The position numbers and the translations under genes were made by a program. Shown here one piece after another: positions 27,852 through 39,440 of a DNA stretch of 64,000 nucleotides. The notes beneath the pieces were generated by a model. The model ran no database searches, had not been told where the DNA came from, and was given only the letters and a program-made list of their open reading frames with translations. Within the stretch, counting starts at the first letter, position 1. Every line of letters begins with the position of its first letter. The DNA comes from Mycobacterium seoulense (GTDB taxonomy: Bacteria; Actinomycetota; Actinomycetes; Mycobacteriales; Mycobacteriaceae): contig NZ_AP022582.1 of NCBI RefSeq assembly GCF_010731595.1, positions 5,270,001 through 5,334,000 of the forward strand, written 5' to 3'.

Positions 27852-28200
27852 TGGTGTCTCCCTCTCTGCACGGCACGCCCAGTAAGGTCAGGTTCGCGAA
27901 GCGATAGTGCAACTGAATTGAAGCGGCGTCACCGATGACTACCCGTCATGCGTACGTTAGGGCGGACCGTGAATTTGCGTCAATAGCCACTTAGCCCGGC
28001 AAAGTATGTAATGGTTATAAAAGAATTAACGTCGCGTTCATCTGCCGCGCAATGGTGAAACAAGCGCCGTGCTACCAGGCGCTTGACCGAAACGAGATTC
28101 CGCAGCTCACGGCCCGGGAGAAGGGCGACCACGATTAGTACAGGACCTATTGTGATTAACAGTTCGGTAACGCGAACAGCACAAACTGTTTACTACCATC
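27852..28200. promoter_or_regulatory. AT-rich divergent control region whiB3 / Rv3415c-like gene
   Basis: 349 bases without a gene. It contains GATTAACAGTT (28154-28164) followed by GGTAACGCG, an inverted repeat AACAGTT/AACTGTT (28158-28164 and 28184-28190), GTTCG-N6-CGAAC inside it, and TACCAT (28194-28199), a good -10 for the rightward gene, though closer to the GTG than the usual 6-7 nt. The whiB3 side is long and AT-rich, fitting a complex promoter or a long leader. Confidence 0.5.
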
Positions 28201-29022
28201 GTGGTGATTGAAACTCGTCACACTTCTGTGATTGGCGGAAAGGTCGCGGCCGCCGCCTTCGGTGACCAGCCCGGTACCTGGCCGTTGCCGACCGCGGTCA
28301 CGCCCGAGGAGTTGTGGCTGCGCGCCGTGGCCGCGGGCGGGCAGGGCCGCTACGGCAGCGCCTCTCGCGACCTCTCGGCGCTACGGCGCGGTGCCCCCTC
28401 CGGACGGCTGGCCTCCCTGGCCCACAGCACGCAGGGGTCGTTCCTGCGCCAACTCGGTTGGCACACCTTGGCGCGCGGCTGGGACGGGCGTGCCCTGGCG
28501 CTGGCCGGCGCGGATGCCGAGGCGCGGACCGACGCCCTGATCGGTTTGGCGGCCGACGCTTTGGGCATCGGCCGGTTCGCGGCCGCGGCGGCCCTGTTGG
28601 CCCGGGCCGACGCGGAGCTGGACGCCGGGCCGCTGCCCGACCGGCAGCCGGTGCGACGAGCGTGGGTGGCCGCCGAATTGGCGATGGCCCGTGGCGACGG
28701 CGAAGTCGCCGTCCGGCATGCGGGAGAAGCGGTGCGGCTGGCGGGTGCCATGGCCATCCCGTCGGCGCGGCACGCGGTCAAGAGCGAGGTTGTGCTGGCG
28801 GCCGCCCTGTGCAGCGCCGGCGCCGCAGAGCGCGCCGGCGCGACGGCGGAGGCGGCCCTGGACGCGGCGAGCGCGCTGGGGCTGGTCCCGCTGAGGTGGG
28901 CGGTGGCGTGCTTGCTGATTGATCTCGGCAGCGTCACGTATTCGACACAACAGCTACGCGAAATTCGCGATGTCTGCGCAGGCCAAGTGCGGCGCGCCGG
29001 TGCGACGTGGCGTTCCGCTTGA
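28201..29022 (+). CDS. Ala-rich TPR-like protein (Rv3415c type)
   Basis: A 273-residue, mostly helical protein with repeated helix pairs of TPR character, for example ARGWDGRALALAGADAEART, RFAAAAALLARADAELD and DGEVAVRHAGEAVRLAGAMA. No membrane segment or catalytic motif is seen. GTG 28201 is taken as start and GTG 28204 is equally possible. Position and length match Rv3415c (about 275 aa). It precedes sigD by 90 nt on the same strand and might be a scaffold or regulator; the function is unknown. Confidence 0.8.
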   Translation: MVIETRHTSVIGGKVAAAAFGDQPGTWPLPTAVTPEELWLRAVAAGGQGRYGSASRDLSALRRGAPSGRLASLAHSTQGSFLRQLGWHTLARGWDGRALALAGADAEARTDALIGLAADALGIGRFAAAAALLARADAELDAGPLPDRQPVRRAWVAAELAMARGDGEVAVRHAGEAVRLAGAMAIPSARHAVKSEVVLAAALCSAGAAERAGATAEAALDAASALGLVPLRWAVACLLIDLGSVTYSTQQLREIRDVCAGQVRRAGATWRSA

Positions 29023-29112
29023 AATGGCCTCCGGCCCGTTATTGTCAGTTCGTTAGTTAGGCCGGTTAGCCCGCGATGTGTCCGGTTCGTAACGTTGGAG
29101 ATACCGCCGTCG

Positions 29113-29688
29113 ATGACAATTCAAGGGGATCGTCTCGACGCCGTGGTGGCCAAGGCCGTGGCGGGGGACAGTAACGCACTGCGGGAGGTGCTGGAGACCA
29201 TCCGTCCGATCGTCGTGCGATATTGCCGCGCGCGAGTCGGCACAGTCGAGCGGGGTGGCCTGTCAGCGGATGACGTGGCACAGGAGGTGTGCTTGGCGAC
29301 TATCACGGCGCTGCCGCGCTACCGGGACCGCGGGCGTCCCTTTCTCGCGTTTCTGTACGGCATCGCGGCGCACAAGGTCGCCGACGCCCATCGCGCCGCC
29401 GGCCGTGACCTGTCCTACCCGACCGAGGTGATCCCCGAGCGTTGGTCCTCCGACGCCGGCCCGGAACAGCGGGCCATCGAGGCCGATTCGGTCAGCCGGA
29501 TGAGCGAACTGCTCGAAATCCTGCCCGCCAAGCAGCGGGAAATCCTGATCCTGCGTGTCGTCGTCGGCCTGTCGGCCGAGGAGACCGCGTCCGCCGTCGG
29601 CAGCACCACCGGAGCGGTCCGGGTGGCCCAGCACCGTGCGCTGTCCCGGCTGAAGTCCGAGATGATCGCGGCGGGTGACTGTGCCTGA
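29113..29688 (+). CDS. sigD: ECF sigma factor SigD
   Basis: A 191-residue ECF sigma factor from ATG 29113; TTG 29095 or an upstream codon could add some residues, as annotated in M. tuberculosis. Region 2 includes SADDVAQEVCLATITALPRY and FLAFLYGIAAHKVADAHRA; region 4 is LLEILPAKQREILILRVVVGLSAEETASAVGSTTGAVRVAQHRA in parts. Equivalent to Rv3414c. SigD is linked to stationary phase and is held by the anti-sigma factor RsdA, whose gene overlaps its end by 14 nt. GTAACG-N16-CGAT (29089-29114) matches the SigD-type promoter pattern as I remember it, but overlaps the start codon. Confidence 0.93.
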   Translation: MTIQGDRLDAVVAKAVAGDSNALREVLETIRPIVVRYCRARVGTVERGGLSADDVAQEVCLATITALPRYRDRGRPFLAFLYGIAAHKVADAHRAAGRDLSYPTEVIPERWSSDAGPEQRAIEADSVSRMSELLEILPAKQREILILRVVVGLSAEETASAVGSTTGAVRVAQHRALSRLKSEMIAAGDCA

Positions 29689-30439
29689 ATCCCTGGACGA
29701 ATTCGCCGGCACCGATCTGCTCCTCGACGCCCTCGCCGAGCGCCGGCCGGTGCACGTCGGCGACCCCGACATGGACGCGGTGGCCACCCTGCTGGAGGAC
29801 TGGCGCGACAACTTGCGGTGGCCCCCGGCCAGCGCGCTGGTGTCGGCCGAGGAGGCGGTCAACGCCCTGCGCACCGGCCTGGTCGACCGGCGCCGCGGCC
29901 GCCGTGGTGTGGCGACGATCGGATCCGTGGCCGCGGCGCTGCTGGTGATGAGCGGCTTCGGCGCCATGGTGGTCGAGGCCCGGCCCGGCACCACGCTGTA
30001 CGGCCTGCACGCGATGTTCTTCGATCAGCCCCGGGTCAACGAGAAGCATCAGGCCCTGCTGTCCGCCAGGGCCGACCTGGCCAAGGTGCAGGAATCGATC
30101 GACCGGGGTGAGTGGGACCAGGCCCGGAATCAGCTGACCGAGGTGAGCAGCTTGGTCCAGTCGATCGACGACCCGGCCAGCAAACAAGAGCTGACCAATC
30201 AGCTGAAACTGCTGAATGCCAGGGTCCAGTCCCGCAACCCGAACGCGACGTTGCCGCCCCCGGCGAACACGCCGTCGGCGTGGTCGACTCCGACCACCCC
30301 GGTCCCGACCGCGGCCGCTACGCCTTCCGAGGCTTCCCCGGGCCCGTCAGTGACGCCCTCACCGAGTCAGTCGTGGAGCAAGCACCGGCATCACGGCCAG
30401 AGTTCCACCCCGTCGGCGGTGACGCCGAACGATCCCTAG
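29675..30439 (+). CDS. rsdA: Anti-sigma-D factor RsdA
   Basis: A 254-residue single-span membrane protein. The N-terminal cytoplasmic domain (LDEFAGTDLLLDALAERRPV, TLLEDWRDNLRWP) is the SigD-binding RsdA domain. One membrane segment follows (GVATIGSVAAALLVMSGFGAMVV, near residues 88-110), then a periplasmic helical region and a Pro/Ser/Thr tail. GTG 29675 overlaps sigD by 14 nt; GTG 29681 is an alternative. In M. tuberculosis regulated proteolysis of RsdA frees SigD. The tail is divergent and low complexity. Confidence 0.9.
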   Translation: MTVPESLDEFAGTDLLLDALAERRPVHVGDPDMDAVATLLEDWRDNLRWPPASALVSAEEAVNALRTGLVDRRRGRRGVATIGSVAAALLVMSGFGAMVVEARPGTTLYGLHAMFFDQPRVNEKHQALLSARADLAKVQESIDRGEWDQARNQLTEVSSLVQSIDDPASKQELTNQLKLLNARVQSRNPNATLPPPANTPSAWSTPTTPVPTAAATPSEASPGPSVTPSPSQSWSKHRHHGQSSTPSAVTPNDP

Positions 30440-30455
30440 CGAGGGAGCCGACCGC

Positions 30456-30863
30456 TCAGCGGCGGTATCCGTCGGCGTCCGAGGTGGCCTCGTTGAGCGA
30501 GGCGTCGGCGTAGCCGCGGCAGTAGTCCCACGTGACGTAGGCGTCCGGTTCGGGGTCGTAGGCCGGCTCGTGCGGGCGGACGGTGCCGTCGATCAGCAGC
30601 TGCAACAGGTTCGCGCGCAGCATGTCCCAGTCGTGATAGTGATCCTGCTGGCATTCGTCACAGCACACCACCAGTCCGCGAATGCCCTTGTGCGCCAACA
30701 GGGCCTCGTAGACCGCCAGGTCGGCGAGGTCGGCCTCGACCGCCATGCGCTCCTGGGCGTCCAGCGGTTGCCCCGGCTCTACGGCTTCCAGCGCAGCCGA
30801 CGGATCGCAGGGGTCGTCGGCGAAGGGGTCGGGCGGCAAACCCGGCGGGAGGTGATCGCGCAC
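30456..30863 (-). CDS. DUF5319 protein (Rv3412 type)
   Basis: A 135-residue acidic soluble protein: VRDHLPPGLPPDPFADDP, then EADLADLAVYEALLAHKGIRG, a Cys pair with His (VVCCDECQQDHYHDWDM) that could bind metal, and PEPDAYVTWDYCRGYADASL. This matches Rv3412 (136 aa) and DUF5319. GTG 30863 is 7 nt after TAGGCT (-10, minus strand), so the mRNA is probably leaderless; longer upstream frames are not needed. It is convergent with rsdA (16-nt gap). Function unknown. Confidence 0.88.
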   Translation of the reverse strand: MRDHLPPGLPPDPFADDPCDPSAALEAVEPGQPLDAQERMAVEADLADLAVYEALLAHKGIRGLVVCCDECQQDHYHDWDMLRANLLQLLIDGTVRPHEPAYDPEPDAYVTWDYCRGYADASLNEATSDADGYRR

Positions 30864-30985
30864 GCACACTAGCCTACGCAGCCGGGCCGGGATAACGCCA
30901 GCAGGGAAGCCGCCCGCGGGTTCCGCGCCGTTTGGCGCCCGCCGCGCGCCCCGGCAAGCGGTTCCAGAGGCGGGCGAGCCGATAG

Positions 30986-32623
<1,638 letters not shown>

Positions 32624-32630
32624 GGCCGGC

Positions 32631-33758
32631 GTGGTCGAAATCGGGATGGGCCGCAACGCCCGTCGTACCTATGAGCTGAGCGAAGTCAGCATCGTGCCGT
32701 CGAGGCGCACCCGGTCCTCGCAGGACGTCTCCACCACCTGGCAGCTGGACGCCTACCGGTTCGAGATCCCGGTGGTGGCCCACCCGACCGACGCCCTGGT
32801 GTCGCCCGAATTCGCCATCGAGCTCGGCCGGCTGGGCGGGCTGGGCGTGCTCAACGGCGAGGGGCTGATCGGCCGGCACGCCGACGTCGAGGCCAAGATC
32901 GCCCAGCTCGTCGAGGCCGCCACCAAGGAGCCCGAACCGTCGGCGTCGATCCGGCTGCTGCAGGAATTGCACGCCGCGCCGCTGAACCCCGACCTGCTGG
33001 GATCCGCGGTCGCGCGCATCCGGGAGGCCGGCGTCACCACGGCGGTGCGGGTCAGCCCGCAGAACGCCCAGGCGCTCACCCCCGTGTTGCTGCAGGCCGG
33101 CATCGACCTGCTGGTCATCCAGGGCACCATCGTCTCCGCGGAGCGGGTGGCCAGCGACGGCGAGCCGTTGAACCTGAAAACGTTCATCTCCGAGCTCGAC
33201 GTCCCGGTGGTGGCCGGCGGGGTGCTCGACCACCGCACCGCGTTGCACCTGATGCGCACCGGCGCGGCCGGCGTCATCGTCGGCTACGGCTCCACCCGGG
33301 GCGTGACCACCAGCGACGAGGTGCTGGGCATCAGCGTGCCGATGGCCACCGCCATCGCCGACGCCGCCGCCGCGCGGCGCGAATACCTCGACGAGACCGG
33401 CGGCCGTTACGTGCACGTGCTGGCCGACGGCGACATCCACACCTCCGGCGAGCTGGCCAAGGCGATCGCCTGCGGCGCCGACGCGGTGGTGCTCGGCACG
33501 CCGCTCGCCGAATCCGCCGAAGCGCTCGGCGAGGGCTGGTTCTGGCCGGCCGCGGCGGCGCACCCGTCGTTGCCGCGCGGGGCGCTGCTACAGATCGCCC
33601 TCGGCGAACGGCCGCCGCTGGAGCGGGTGCTCAACGGGCCCTCCGACGACCCGTTCGGTTCCCTCAACCTGGTCGGCGGATTGCGCCGGTCGATGGCCAA
33701 GGCCGGCTATTGCGACCTCAAGGAGTTCCAGAAGGTCGGCCTGACGGTCGGCGGCTGA
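32631..33758 (+). CDS. guaB3: IMP dehydrogenase family protein GuaB3
   Basis: A 375-residue IMPDH/GMPR-fold protein without CBS domains, exactly the length of Rv3410c. GTG 32631 (VVEIGMGRNARRTYEL) follows GAGG in the guaB2 stop region. Barrel motifs include FEIPVVAHPTDALVS, DLLVIQGTIVSAERV and GAAGVIVGYGSTRGVTTSDE. The classical catalytic Cys loop of GuaB2 is not evident, in line with reports that GuaB3 is not a standard IMP dehydrogenase. It is co-transcribed with guaB2. Confidence 0.95.
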   Translation: MVEIGMGRNARRTYELSEVSIVPSRRTRSSQDVSTTWQLDAYRFEIPVVAHPTDALVSPEFAIELGRLGGLGVLNGEGLIGRHADVEAKIAQLVEAATKEPEPSASIRLLQELHAAPLNPDLLGSAVARIREAGVTTAVRVSPQNAQALTPVLLQAGIDLLVIQGTIVSAERVASDGEPLNLKTFISELDVPVVAGGVLDHRTALHLMRTGAAGVIVGYGSTRGVTTSDEVLGISVPMATAIADAAAARREYLDETGGRYVHVLADGDIHTSGELAKAIACGADAVVLGTPLAESAEALGEGWFWPAAAAHPSLPRGALLQIALGERPPLERVLNGPSDDPFGSLNLVGGLRRSMAKAGYCDLKEFQKVGLTVGG

Positions 33759-33778
33759 GGCCCGGACCCCCTGGCTTG

Positions 33779-33792
33779 TTACCTGTGGGTAA
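33779..33792. promoter_or_regulatory. Palindrome before choD
   Basis: TTACC-TGTG-GGTAA is a perfect 5-bp-arm inverted repeat 15 nt before the choD start. The following CATACT is a near -10 box 6 nt before ATG 33808. The site would overlap the promoter and could bind a TetR-type regulator. Confidence 0.35.
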
Positions 33793-33807
33793 GGCCATAC
33801 TGGTGCG

Positions 33808-35544
33808 ATGAGGCCGGATTACGACGTTCTGATCATCGGTTCGGGTTTCGGCGGCAGCGTCAGCGCGCTGCGGCTCACCGAAAAGGGCTACCGCGTAGGC
33901 GTATTGGAGGCCGGGCGGCGCTTCGCCGACGAGGACTTCGCCGAGACCTCCTGGGACCTGCGCAAGTTCCTGTGGGCGCCGCGGTTGGGTTGCTACGGCA
34001 TCCAGCGGATCCACCCGCTGCGCAACGTGATGATCCTGGCCGGCGCCGGGGTGGGCGGCGGCTCGCTGAACTATGCCAACACGCTCTACGTGCCGCCGGA
34101 GCCGTTCTTCAAAGACCGGCAGTGGTCGCATATCACCGACTGGCGCGACGAGTTGATGCCGCACTACGAGCAGGCCAAACGGATGCTCGGTGTGGTCACC
34201 AACCCGACGTTCACCGACGCCGACCGCATCCTGAAGGAAGTCGCCGACGAGATGGGCTGCGGTGACACCTTCGTGTCCACCCCGGTGGGGGTGTTCTTCG
34301 GCCCCGACGGCACCAAGACCCCGGGCAAGACCGTGCCGGACCCCTATTTCGGTGGCGCGGGACCCGAGCGCACCGGTTGCCTGGAGTGCGGTTGCTGCAT
34401 GACGGGCTGTCGCTACGGCGCCAAGAACACGCTGCTGAAGAACTACCTCGGCCTCGCCGAATCGGCTGGGGCGCAAGTCATCCCGATGACAACGGTCAAG
34501 GGTTTCCAGCAGCGGCCCGACGGGGTGTGGGAGGTCCGCACCGTGCGCACCGGAAGCTGGCTGCGCAGGGACCGGCGCACCTACACCGCGACACACCTGA
34601 TCCTGGCGGCGGGCACGTGGGGGACACAGCATCTGCTGTTCAAGATGCGCGACGGGGGCAAGTTGCCGCGTCTTTCCGAGCGGCTGGGCGTGCTGACCCG
34701 CACCAACTCCGAGTCCATCGTCGGCGCCGGGAAGCTCGAGGTCGACCCGAACCTGGACCTGACGCACGGGGTGGCGATCACGTCGTCGATCCACCCCACC
34801 GCCGACACGCACGTCGAGCCCTGCCGCTACGGCAAGGGCTCCAACGCGATGGGATTGCTGCAGACCCTGATGACCGACGGCACCGGGCCGGAGGGCACCG
34901 ACGTGCCGCGCTGGAAGCAGCTGTTGGACCAGGCCCGCGAGGACCCGCGCCGCATGATGCGGATGCTCAACGTCAGCCAGTGGAGCGAGCGCACCCTGAT
35001 CGCCCTGGTGATGCAGCACCTGGACAACTCGATCACCACCTACACCAAGCGCGGGAAGCTGGGCATCCGGTGGTACACGAGCAAGCAGGGCCACGGGGAC
35101 CCCAACCCGGCCTGGAATCCGGTCGGGAACCGGGTCACGCGGCGCATCGCCGAAAAGATCGACGGCGTGGCCGGCGGCACCTGGGGCGAACTGTTCAACA
35201 TCCCGCTGACCGCGCACTTCCTCGGCGGCGCGGCGATCGGCGACGGCCCCGAGCACGGGGTCATCGACCCCTACCACCGGGTTTACGGCTACCCCACGAT
35301 GTTCGTCGTGGACGGCGCCGCGATCTCGGCGAACCTGGGCGTCAACCCGTCGCTGTCCATCACCGCCCAGGCCGAGCGGGCCGCGGCGCTGTGGCCGAAC
35401 AAGGGTGAGAACGATCAACGCCCGCCGCAGGGCCAGCCTTACCGCCGGCTGGACCCGATCGCGCCGGGGCACCCGGTGGTGCCCGTCGACGCACCGGGTG
35501 CCCTGCGCTGGTTGCCGATCACGCCGGTGAGCTCGACCGGCTAG
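33808..35544 (+). CDS. choD: Cholesterol-oxidase-like GMC flavoprotein ChoD
   Basis: A 578-residue FAD enzyme of the GMC oxidoreductase family (Rv3409c type). The N-terminal FAD motif is [17 protein letters not shown], the second flavin region [14 protein letters not shown], and the C-terminal [11 protein letters not shown] and [15 protein letters not shown] are typical. A Cys-rich segment, [18 protein letters not shown], is conserved in this subgroup and could bind a metal. The family is named for cholesterol oxidation, but the natural substrate of mycobacterial ChoD is debated. The start follows a palindrome and a weak -10. Its stop shares CTAG with the convergent dioxygenase gene. Confidence 0.93.
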   Translation: MRPDYDVLIIGSGFGGSVSALRLTEKGYRVGVLEAGRRFADEDFAETSWDLRKFLWAPRLGCYGIQRIHPLRNVMILAGAGVGGGSLNYANTLYVPPEPFFKDRQWSHITDWRDELMPHYEQAKRMLGVVTNPTFTDADRILKEVADEMGCGDTFVSTPVGVFFGPDGTKTPGKTVPDPYFGGAGPERTGCLECGCCMTGCRYGAKNTLLKNYLGLAESAGAQVIPMTTVKGFQQRPDGVWEVRTVRTGSWLRRDRRTYTATHLILAAGTWGTQHLLFKMRDGGKLPRLSERLGVLTRTNSESIVGAGKLEVDPNLDLTHGVAITSSIHPTADTHVEPCRYGKGSNAMGLLQTLMTDGTGPEGTDVPRWKQLLDQAREDPRRMMRMLNVSQWSERTLIALVMQHLDNSITTYTKRGKLGIRWYTSKQGHGDPNPAWNPVGNRVTRRIAEKIDGVAGGTWGELFNIPLTAHFLGGAAIGDGPEHGVIDPYHRVYGYPTMFVVDGAAISANLGVNPSLSITAQAERAAALWPNKGENDQRPPQGQPYRRLDPIAPGHPVVPVDAPGALRWLPITPVSSTG

Positions 35545-36443
35545 CTCGCGATCGCCTCGAGCGGTGCGCCGCTGACCACCCGGCTGCGCTGCCCGTGCAC
35601 GTCGACGGGCACGTCGCCCATCAGGGTGACGCGGTGCATCAGCCGAGGCTGGTCGTCGTAGTCGTCGATGGCGCGGTGCTGGGTGGCCCGGTTGTCCCAG
35701 ATGGCGACGTCGCCCGGGGCCCAGCTCCATCGAATCGTGTTCTCCGGCATCGTGATTCGCCGTTGCAGCAGCTCCAGTAGCGCGCTTGATTCGTGGCTGT
35801 CGAGGCCGACGAAGCCCCGCACGAAGTCGCCCGCCAGCAGGGTGCGCTCGCCGGTCTCGGGGTGGACGCGCACCACCGGGTGTTCGGTCCGGAAGTCCGG
35901 CTTCTCGAAGACCTGGCGGAACGCGCGCTGCGCGTCGCTCATGGCCGGCGGCGAGTCGCTGGTCACGTAGTCGTAGCGGTTGGTGTGCAGCGCCCAGAGG
36001 TTCTCGACCAGGCCCTTGAGCGCCTCGGGCAGCCGCTCGTAGGCGGCGGCGGTGTTGGTCCACAGCGTCGACCCGCCATACCGCGGCAGGGTGACCGCCC
36101 GCAGGATCGAGGCCGCCGGGTAGTTCGCGACGAACGTTACGTCGGTGTGCCAGCGGTTGGCCTTGCCGTACTCGGAGTTGATCGGCGTGATGACCGGCGC
36201 GTTCTTGGCGGCGAGCAGCGCGGCGGCCGGGTGGCCGACGGGCGTGCCCAGCAGGCCGGCGAACGCCAGCTGTGCCTGGTCGTCGAGGTGGTGCTGGTGG
36301 CGGAAGAAGATCACCTTGTGGGTCAACAGCGCCCGGTGGATCTTCTCGACCGCCTCCTGGCCGAGGTCGCCTCCGAGGCGCACGCCGTCGACCCGGGCGC
36401 CGATGCGGCTGCCCAGCTTGGTGACCGTGATCTGACCTGTCAT
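35541..36443 (-). CDS. TauD-type alpha-ketoglutarate dioxygenase / alkyl sulfatase (Rv3406 type)
   Basis: A 300-residue Fe(II)/2-oxoglutarate dioxygenase. The metal His-x-Asp is in RWHTDVTFV, the distal His in [10 protein letters not shown], and the 2OG Arg in [13 protein letters not shown]. Rv3406 cleaves alkyl sulfates oxidatively and can inactivate certain DprE1 inhibitors when overproduced. Its start is 8 nt after TAGGAT (minus strand), and a perfect 18-bp palindrome lies just upstream in the promoter. It is divergent from the TetR gene that should repress it, the same layout as Rv3406/Rv3405c. Confidence 0.92.
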   Translation of the reverse strand: MTGQITVTKLGSRIGARVDGVRLGGDLGQEAVEKIHRALLTHKVIFFRHQHHLDDQAQLAFAGLLGTPVGHPAAALLAAKNAPVITPINSEYGKANRWHTDVTFVANYPAASILRAVTLPRYGGSTLWTNTAAAYERLPEALKGLVENLWALHTNRYDYVTSDSPPAMSDAQRAFRQVFEKPDFRTEHPVVRVHPETGERTLLAGDFVRGFVGLDSHESSALLELLQRRITMPENTIRWSWAPGDVAIWDNRATQHRAIDDYDDQPRLMHRVTLMGDVPVDVHGQRSRVVSGAPLEAIAS

Positions 36444-36468
36444 TTTCTTCGATCCTAGTGTGAAGGGG

Positions 36469-36486
36469 TGTAGTCAATTGACTACA
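36469..36486. promoter_or_regulatory. Operator 1 of the TetR regulator
   Basis: TGTAGTCAATTGACTACA is a perfect 18-bp palindrome in the spacer, located in the -35 region of the dioxygenase promoter. A second copy of the same pattern lies 26 bp further on. Confidence 0.85.
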
Positions 36487-36494
36487 TCGAGTAC

Positions 36495-36512
36495 TGTAGT
36501 CGTATGACTACG
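36495..36512. promoter_or_regulatory. Operator 2, over the TetR gene start
   Basis: TGTAGTC-GTAT-GACTACG repeats operator 1 with one end mismatch. It covers the leaderless -10 (TACTGT, 36492-36497) and the ATG (36504) of the TetR gene, so the repressor should control its own synthesis. Confidence 0.8.
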
Positions 36513-37070
36513 GGTTCCGCAAGTGGCCGCGCCAACATGCCCACCGGACGGGCGGAGGTGGCCGCGGCCGTCCTGGAGGCCGCCACCGAGCTGTTCGCCG
36601 AGCGCGGCCCGGCCGCGACGTCGATCCGGGACATCGCCGCCCGGTCCAACGTCAACCACGGGCTGGTGTTTCGGCACTTCGGCACCAAGGAGAATCTGGT
36701 CGGCGCCGTGCTCGATCACCTGGGTGCCAACCTGACGGCGCTGCTGCGCGACGAGGCCCCCGCCGAGGAACTGGACCGGGCCCTCGACCGGCAGATGCGC
36801 GTGATGGCCCGAACCGTGCTCGACGGGTATCCGGCGGGGCAACTGCAGAAGCGTTTTCCGAACATCGCGACGTTACTCGACTGGGTGCTGCCGCTCTATG
36901 AGAACGAGACCGAAGGGCGACTCGCGGTCGCCAACGCCCTTGCGCTGCAATTCGGTTGGCGCCTCTTCGCGCCGATCCTGCGGTCGGCGACCGGGATCGA
37001 CGAGCTGACCGACGACGAAATCCGGCAGGCGGCCCGCGCCGAGGTGGGGCGGATCCTCAATCCCGACTGA
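36504..37070 (+). CDS. TetR-family repressor (Rv3405c type)
   Basis: A 188-residue regulator. The N-terminal HTH reads VAAAVLEAATELFAERGP, then TSIRDIAARSNVNHGLVFRH and the helix FGTKENLVGAV. A ligand-binding helical domain follows. ATG 36504 is 6 nt after TACTGT, so it is leaderless. Two palindromic sites in the divergent spacer indicate control of the dioxygenase and itself. In M. tuberculosis, loss of Rv3405c derepresses Rv3406. Its inducer is unknown. Its stop lies 3 nt from that of the GH65 gene. Confidence 0.9.
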   Translation: MTTGSASGRANMPTGRAEVAAAVLEAATELFAERGPAATSIRDIAARSNVNHGLVFRHFGTKENLVGAVLDHLGANLTALLRDEAPAEELDRALDRQMRVMARTVLDGYPAGQLQKRFPNIATLLDWVLPLYENETEGRLAVANALALQFGWRLFAPILRSATGIDELTDDEIRQAARAEVGRILNPD

Positions 37071-37073
37071 TGC

Positions 37074-39440
37074 TCACTTTTTGCGGGTCAGCGCCCGGCG
37101 ATGTAGTGGCTCGCGGCCCGGTGGCTGCTGCGGGGGCGGCAGCAGTGGCTTGCGGTGTTGCACCGCAATAGTTTTCGGCGTGTCGGTGCTCAGGGTGACC
37201 TCTTCGCCCGCGTGCCGGATGGTGAGCTGGCCCCCCGGCCCGTCGCGCACCGTGTAGGTGACTTGCGCGTGATTCACGTCGACGGTCACCCGGAAATCGC
37301 GCCACCTAAGCCGGAATCGCAGGCGCGAAATGCCTTCGGGCAGCGCGGGATCCAGCGACAGGATGCCCTCGTCGTCGCGCAGGCCGCCGAAGCCGCCGAC
37401 CAGCGCCGTCCAGGCACCGGCGAGCGAGGCCATGTGCAGGCCGTCGCGGGTGTTGTGGTGCAGGTCGCGCAGGTCGATCAGCCCCGCCTCGTAGGCGTAG
37501 TCATGCGCCAGCTCCAGGTGCCCGACCTCGGCGCACATCACCGCCTGGGTGCAGGCGGACAGCGACGAGTCGCGCACCATGCGCCGCTCGTAATAGTCGA
37601 CGTTGCGGGCCTTCTGTTCCGGGGTGAACGCGTGGCTCTGCCACTGCATCGCCAGCACCAGGTCCGCCTGCTTGATCACCTGGGCGGGGTAGAGCCGCAC
37701 GTAGGGGTCGTGCAGCAGCAACGGGTAGGCGTGGTTCTCCTGGAAGTCCCATTCGGCGAGGGTGGTGAACCCTTCGCACTGCTGATGCACCCCCAGGCCG
37801 GCGTCGTAGGGAATGTTGGCGGAATCGGCCGCGTCGCGCCAGGACGCCGTCTCCTCGGTGGTGACACCCATCGCCTCCGCCGCCTCGGGATGGCGGTTGC
37901 AGGCCTCGGCGGCGGTGCGCAGGTTGTGCGCGGCCATCAGGTTGGTGAAGACGTTGTCGCGCACGATCGCGGTGTACTCGTCGGGACCGGTGACGCCGTC
38001 CAGGTGCCAGACGCCGTGCCGGTCGTGGTGGCCCAGGGAGAGCCAGAGCCGGGCGGTCTCGACCAGTACCGCTAAGCCGCAATGCTTTTCCAGCTCCTCG
38101 TCGCCGGTGACGATGCGGTATCGCTCGAAGGCCATGGCGATGTCGGCGTTGATGTGCCAGGCCGCGGTGCCGGCCGGCCAGTAGGCTGAGCACTCCTGCC
38201 CGCGGATGGTCCGCCACGGGAAGCTGGCGCCTTCGAGGCCGAGCTCGGCCGCCCGCTCCTTGGCCAGGTCCAGGGTGGACGCCCGCCACCGTAGCGCGTC
38301 GGCCACCGCGTGCGGTGCGGTGTAGGTGAGCACCGGCAGCACGTAGCTCTCGGTGTCCCAGAAGGCGTGGCCGTCGTAGCCGGTTCCGGTGAGCCCCTTG
38401 GCGGGGATGGCGCGACGCTCGGCGCGCACGCTGGCCTGCAACAGGTGAAAAAGCCCGAACCGCACCGCTTGCTGGGATTCGGGGTCGCCCTCGACCTCGA
38501 CGTCCGCGCTGTCCCAGAAGTCGTCCAGGTATCCGCGCTGCGCGTCCAGCAGCCCCTGCCACCCGCTGTAGCGGGCGCTGTGGATGGCGGCGGCGGCCTG
38601 GTCGCGCAGCGCCGGGCGCGAACGCATGCTCGACCAGCCATACGCCAAGTACTTGACGATGCGCAGCTTCTGCCCGGCGCGCAGCCCGCAGATCACCGTG
38701 GTCCGCGCCAGATCGTCGCGGGCGTCGGTGCTGAATTCGACGCGGCCGGGCACGTCGATCTCGTGGTCCATGGCCGCCGACATCATCAGGGCGCTGCTGC
38801 GGGTGCGGTGCATGAGAAGCGCTCCGGTGTCGGTGTTTTCGTGGTCGACGGCCACCAGTGGGTTCTCCAGGATGGCCGACACCCGCGGGTCGCCCGAGGT
38901 CTGGGGCTGGTCCTCGTTGGTGACCAACTCCGACTGCACGGTGACCCGGACGAAGTCGCCGACCGCTTCGATGACGTATTCGATGGCGGCCACACCGCGC
39001 TGGGCCAGCGACACCAGCCGGGTGGACACCAGCTTGATCTCCTTGCCCGCGGGGGAGCGCCAGTGCGCGCAGCGGGACATCGTCCCGGCGCGCATGTCGA
39101 GAACCCGCTCGTGCGAGACCAATTCGCCGTAGCGGACGTCGAACGGCTCGTCCTCGACCAGCAGGCGGATGATTTTGCCGTTCGTGACGTCGACGATCGT
39201 CTGGCCGGCCTCCGGGTAGCCGTACCCGGCCTCGGCATAGGGCAGCGGCCGGATCTCGTAGAAGGAGTTCAGGTAAGTGCCGGGCAGGCCGTAGGGCTCA
39301 CCCTCGTCGAGGTTGCCGCGCAGCCCGATGTGCCCGTTGGACAGGGTGAACAGGGATTCGGTCTGGGCCAGCAGGTTGAGATCGAGCTCGGTCTCACGGA
39401 AGTGCCATGGCTCGACCGGGAAGGATGCTTCATCGATCAT
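37074..39440 (-). CDS. GH65 disaccharide phosphorylase/hydrolase (Rv3401 type)
   Basis: A 788-residue glycoside hydrolase family 65 protein with N-terminal beta-sandwich ([38 protein letters not shown]), (alpha/alpha)6 barrel ([18 protein letters not shown]), and a C-terminal small domain. The general acid Glu is in [16 protein letters not shown]. The gene overlaps the upstream beta-phosphoglucomutase gene by 4 nt. The pairing implies phosphorolysis of an alpha-glucosyl disaccharide (trehalose, maltose or kojibiose) to beta-glucose-1-phosphate, which its partner turns into glucose-6-phosphate. The exact sugar is not evident. Matches Rv3401 (786 aa). Confidence 0.93.
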   Translation of the reverse strand: MIDEASFPVEPWHFRETELDLNLLAQTESLFTLSNGHIGLRGNLDEGEPYGLPGTYLNSFYEIRPLPYAEAGYGYPEAGQTIVDVTNGKIIRLLVEDEPFDVRYGELVSHERVLDMRAGTMSRCAHWRSPAGKEIKLVSTRLVSLAQRGVAAIEYVIEAVGDFVRVTVQSELVTNEDQPQTSGDPRVSAILENPLVAVDHENTDTGALLMHRTRSSALMMSAAMDHEIDVPGRVEFSTDARDDLARTTVICGLRAGQKLRIVKYLAYGWSSMRSRPALRDQAAAAIHSARYSGWQGLLDAQRGYLDDFWDSADVEVEGDPESQQAVRFGLFHLLQASVRAERRAIPAKGLTGTGYDGHAFWDTESYVLPVLTYTAPHAVADALRWRASTLDLAKERAAELGLEGASFPWRTIRGQECSAYWPAGTAAWHINADIAMAFERYRIVTGDEELEKHCGLAVLVETARLWLSLGHHDRHGVWHLDGVTGPDEYTAIVRDNVFTNLMAAHNLRTAAEACNRHPEAAEAMGVTTEETASWRDAADSANIPYDAGLGVHQQCEGFTTLAEWDFQENHAYPLLLHDPYVRLYPAQVIKQADLVLAMQWQSHAFTPEQKARNVDYYERRMVRDSSLSACTQAVMCAEVGHLELAHDYAYEAGLIDLRDLHHNTRDGLHMASLAGAWTALVGGFGGLRDDEGILSLDPALPEGISRLRFRLRWRDFRVTVDVNHAQVTYTVRDGPGGQLTIRHAGEEVTLSTDTPKTIAVQHRKPLLPPPQQPPGREPLHRRALTRKK

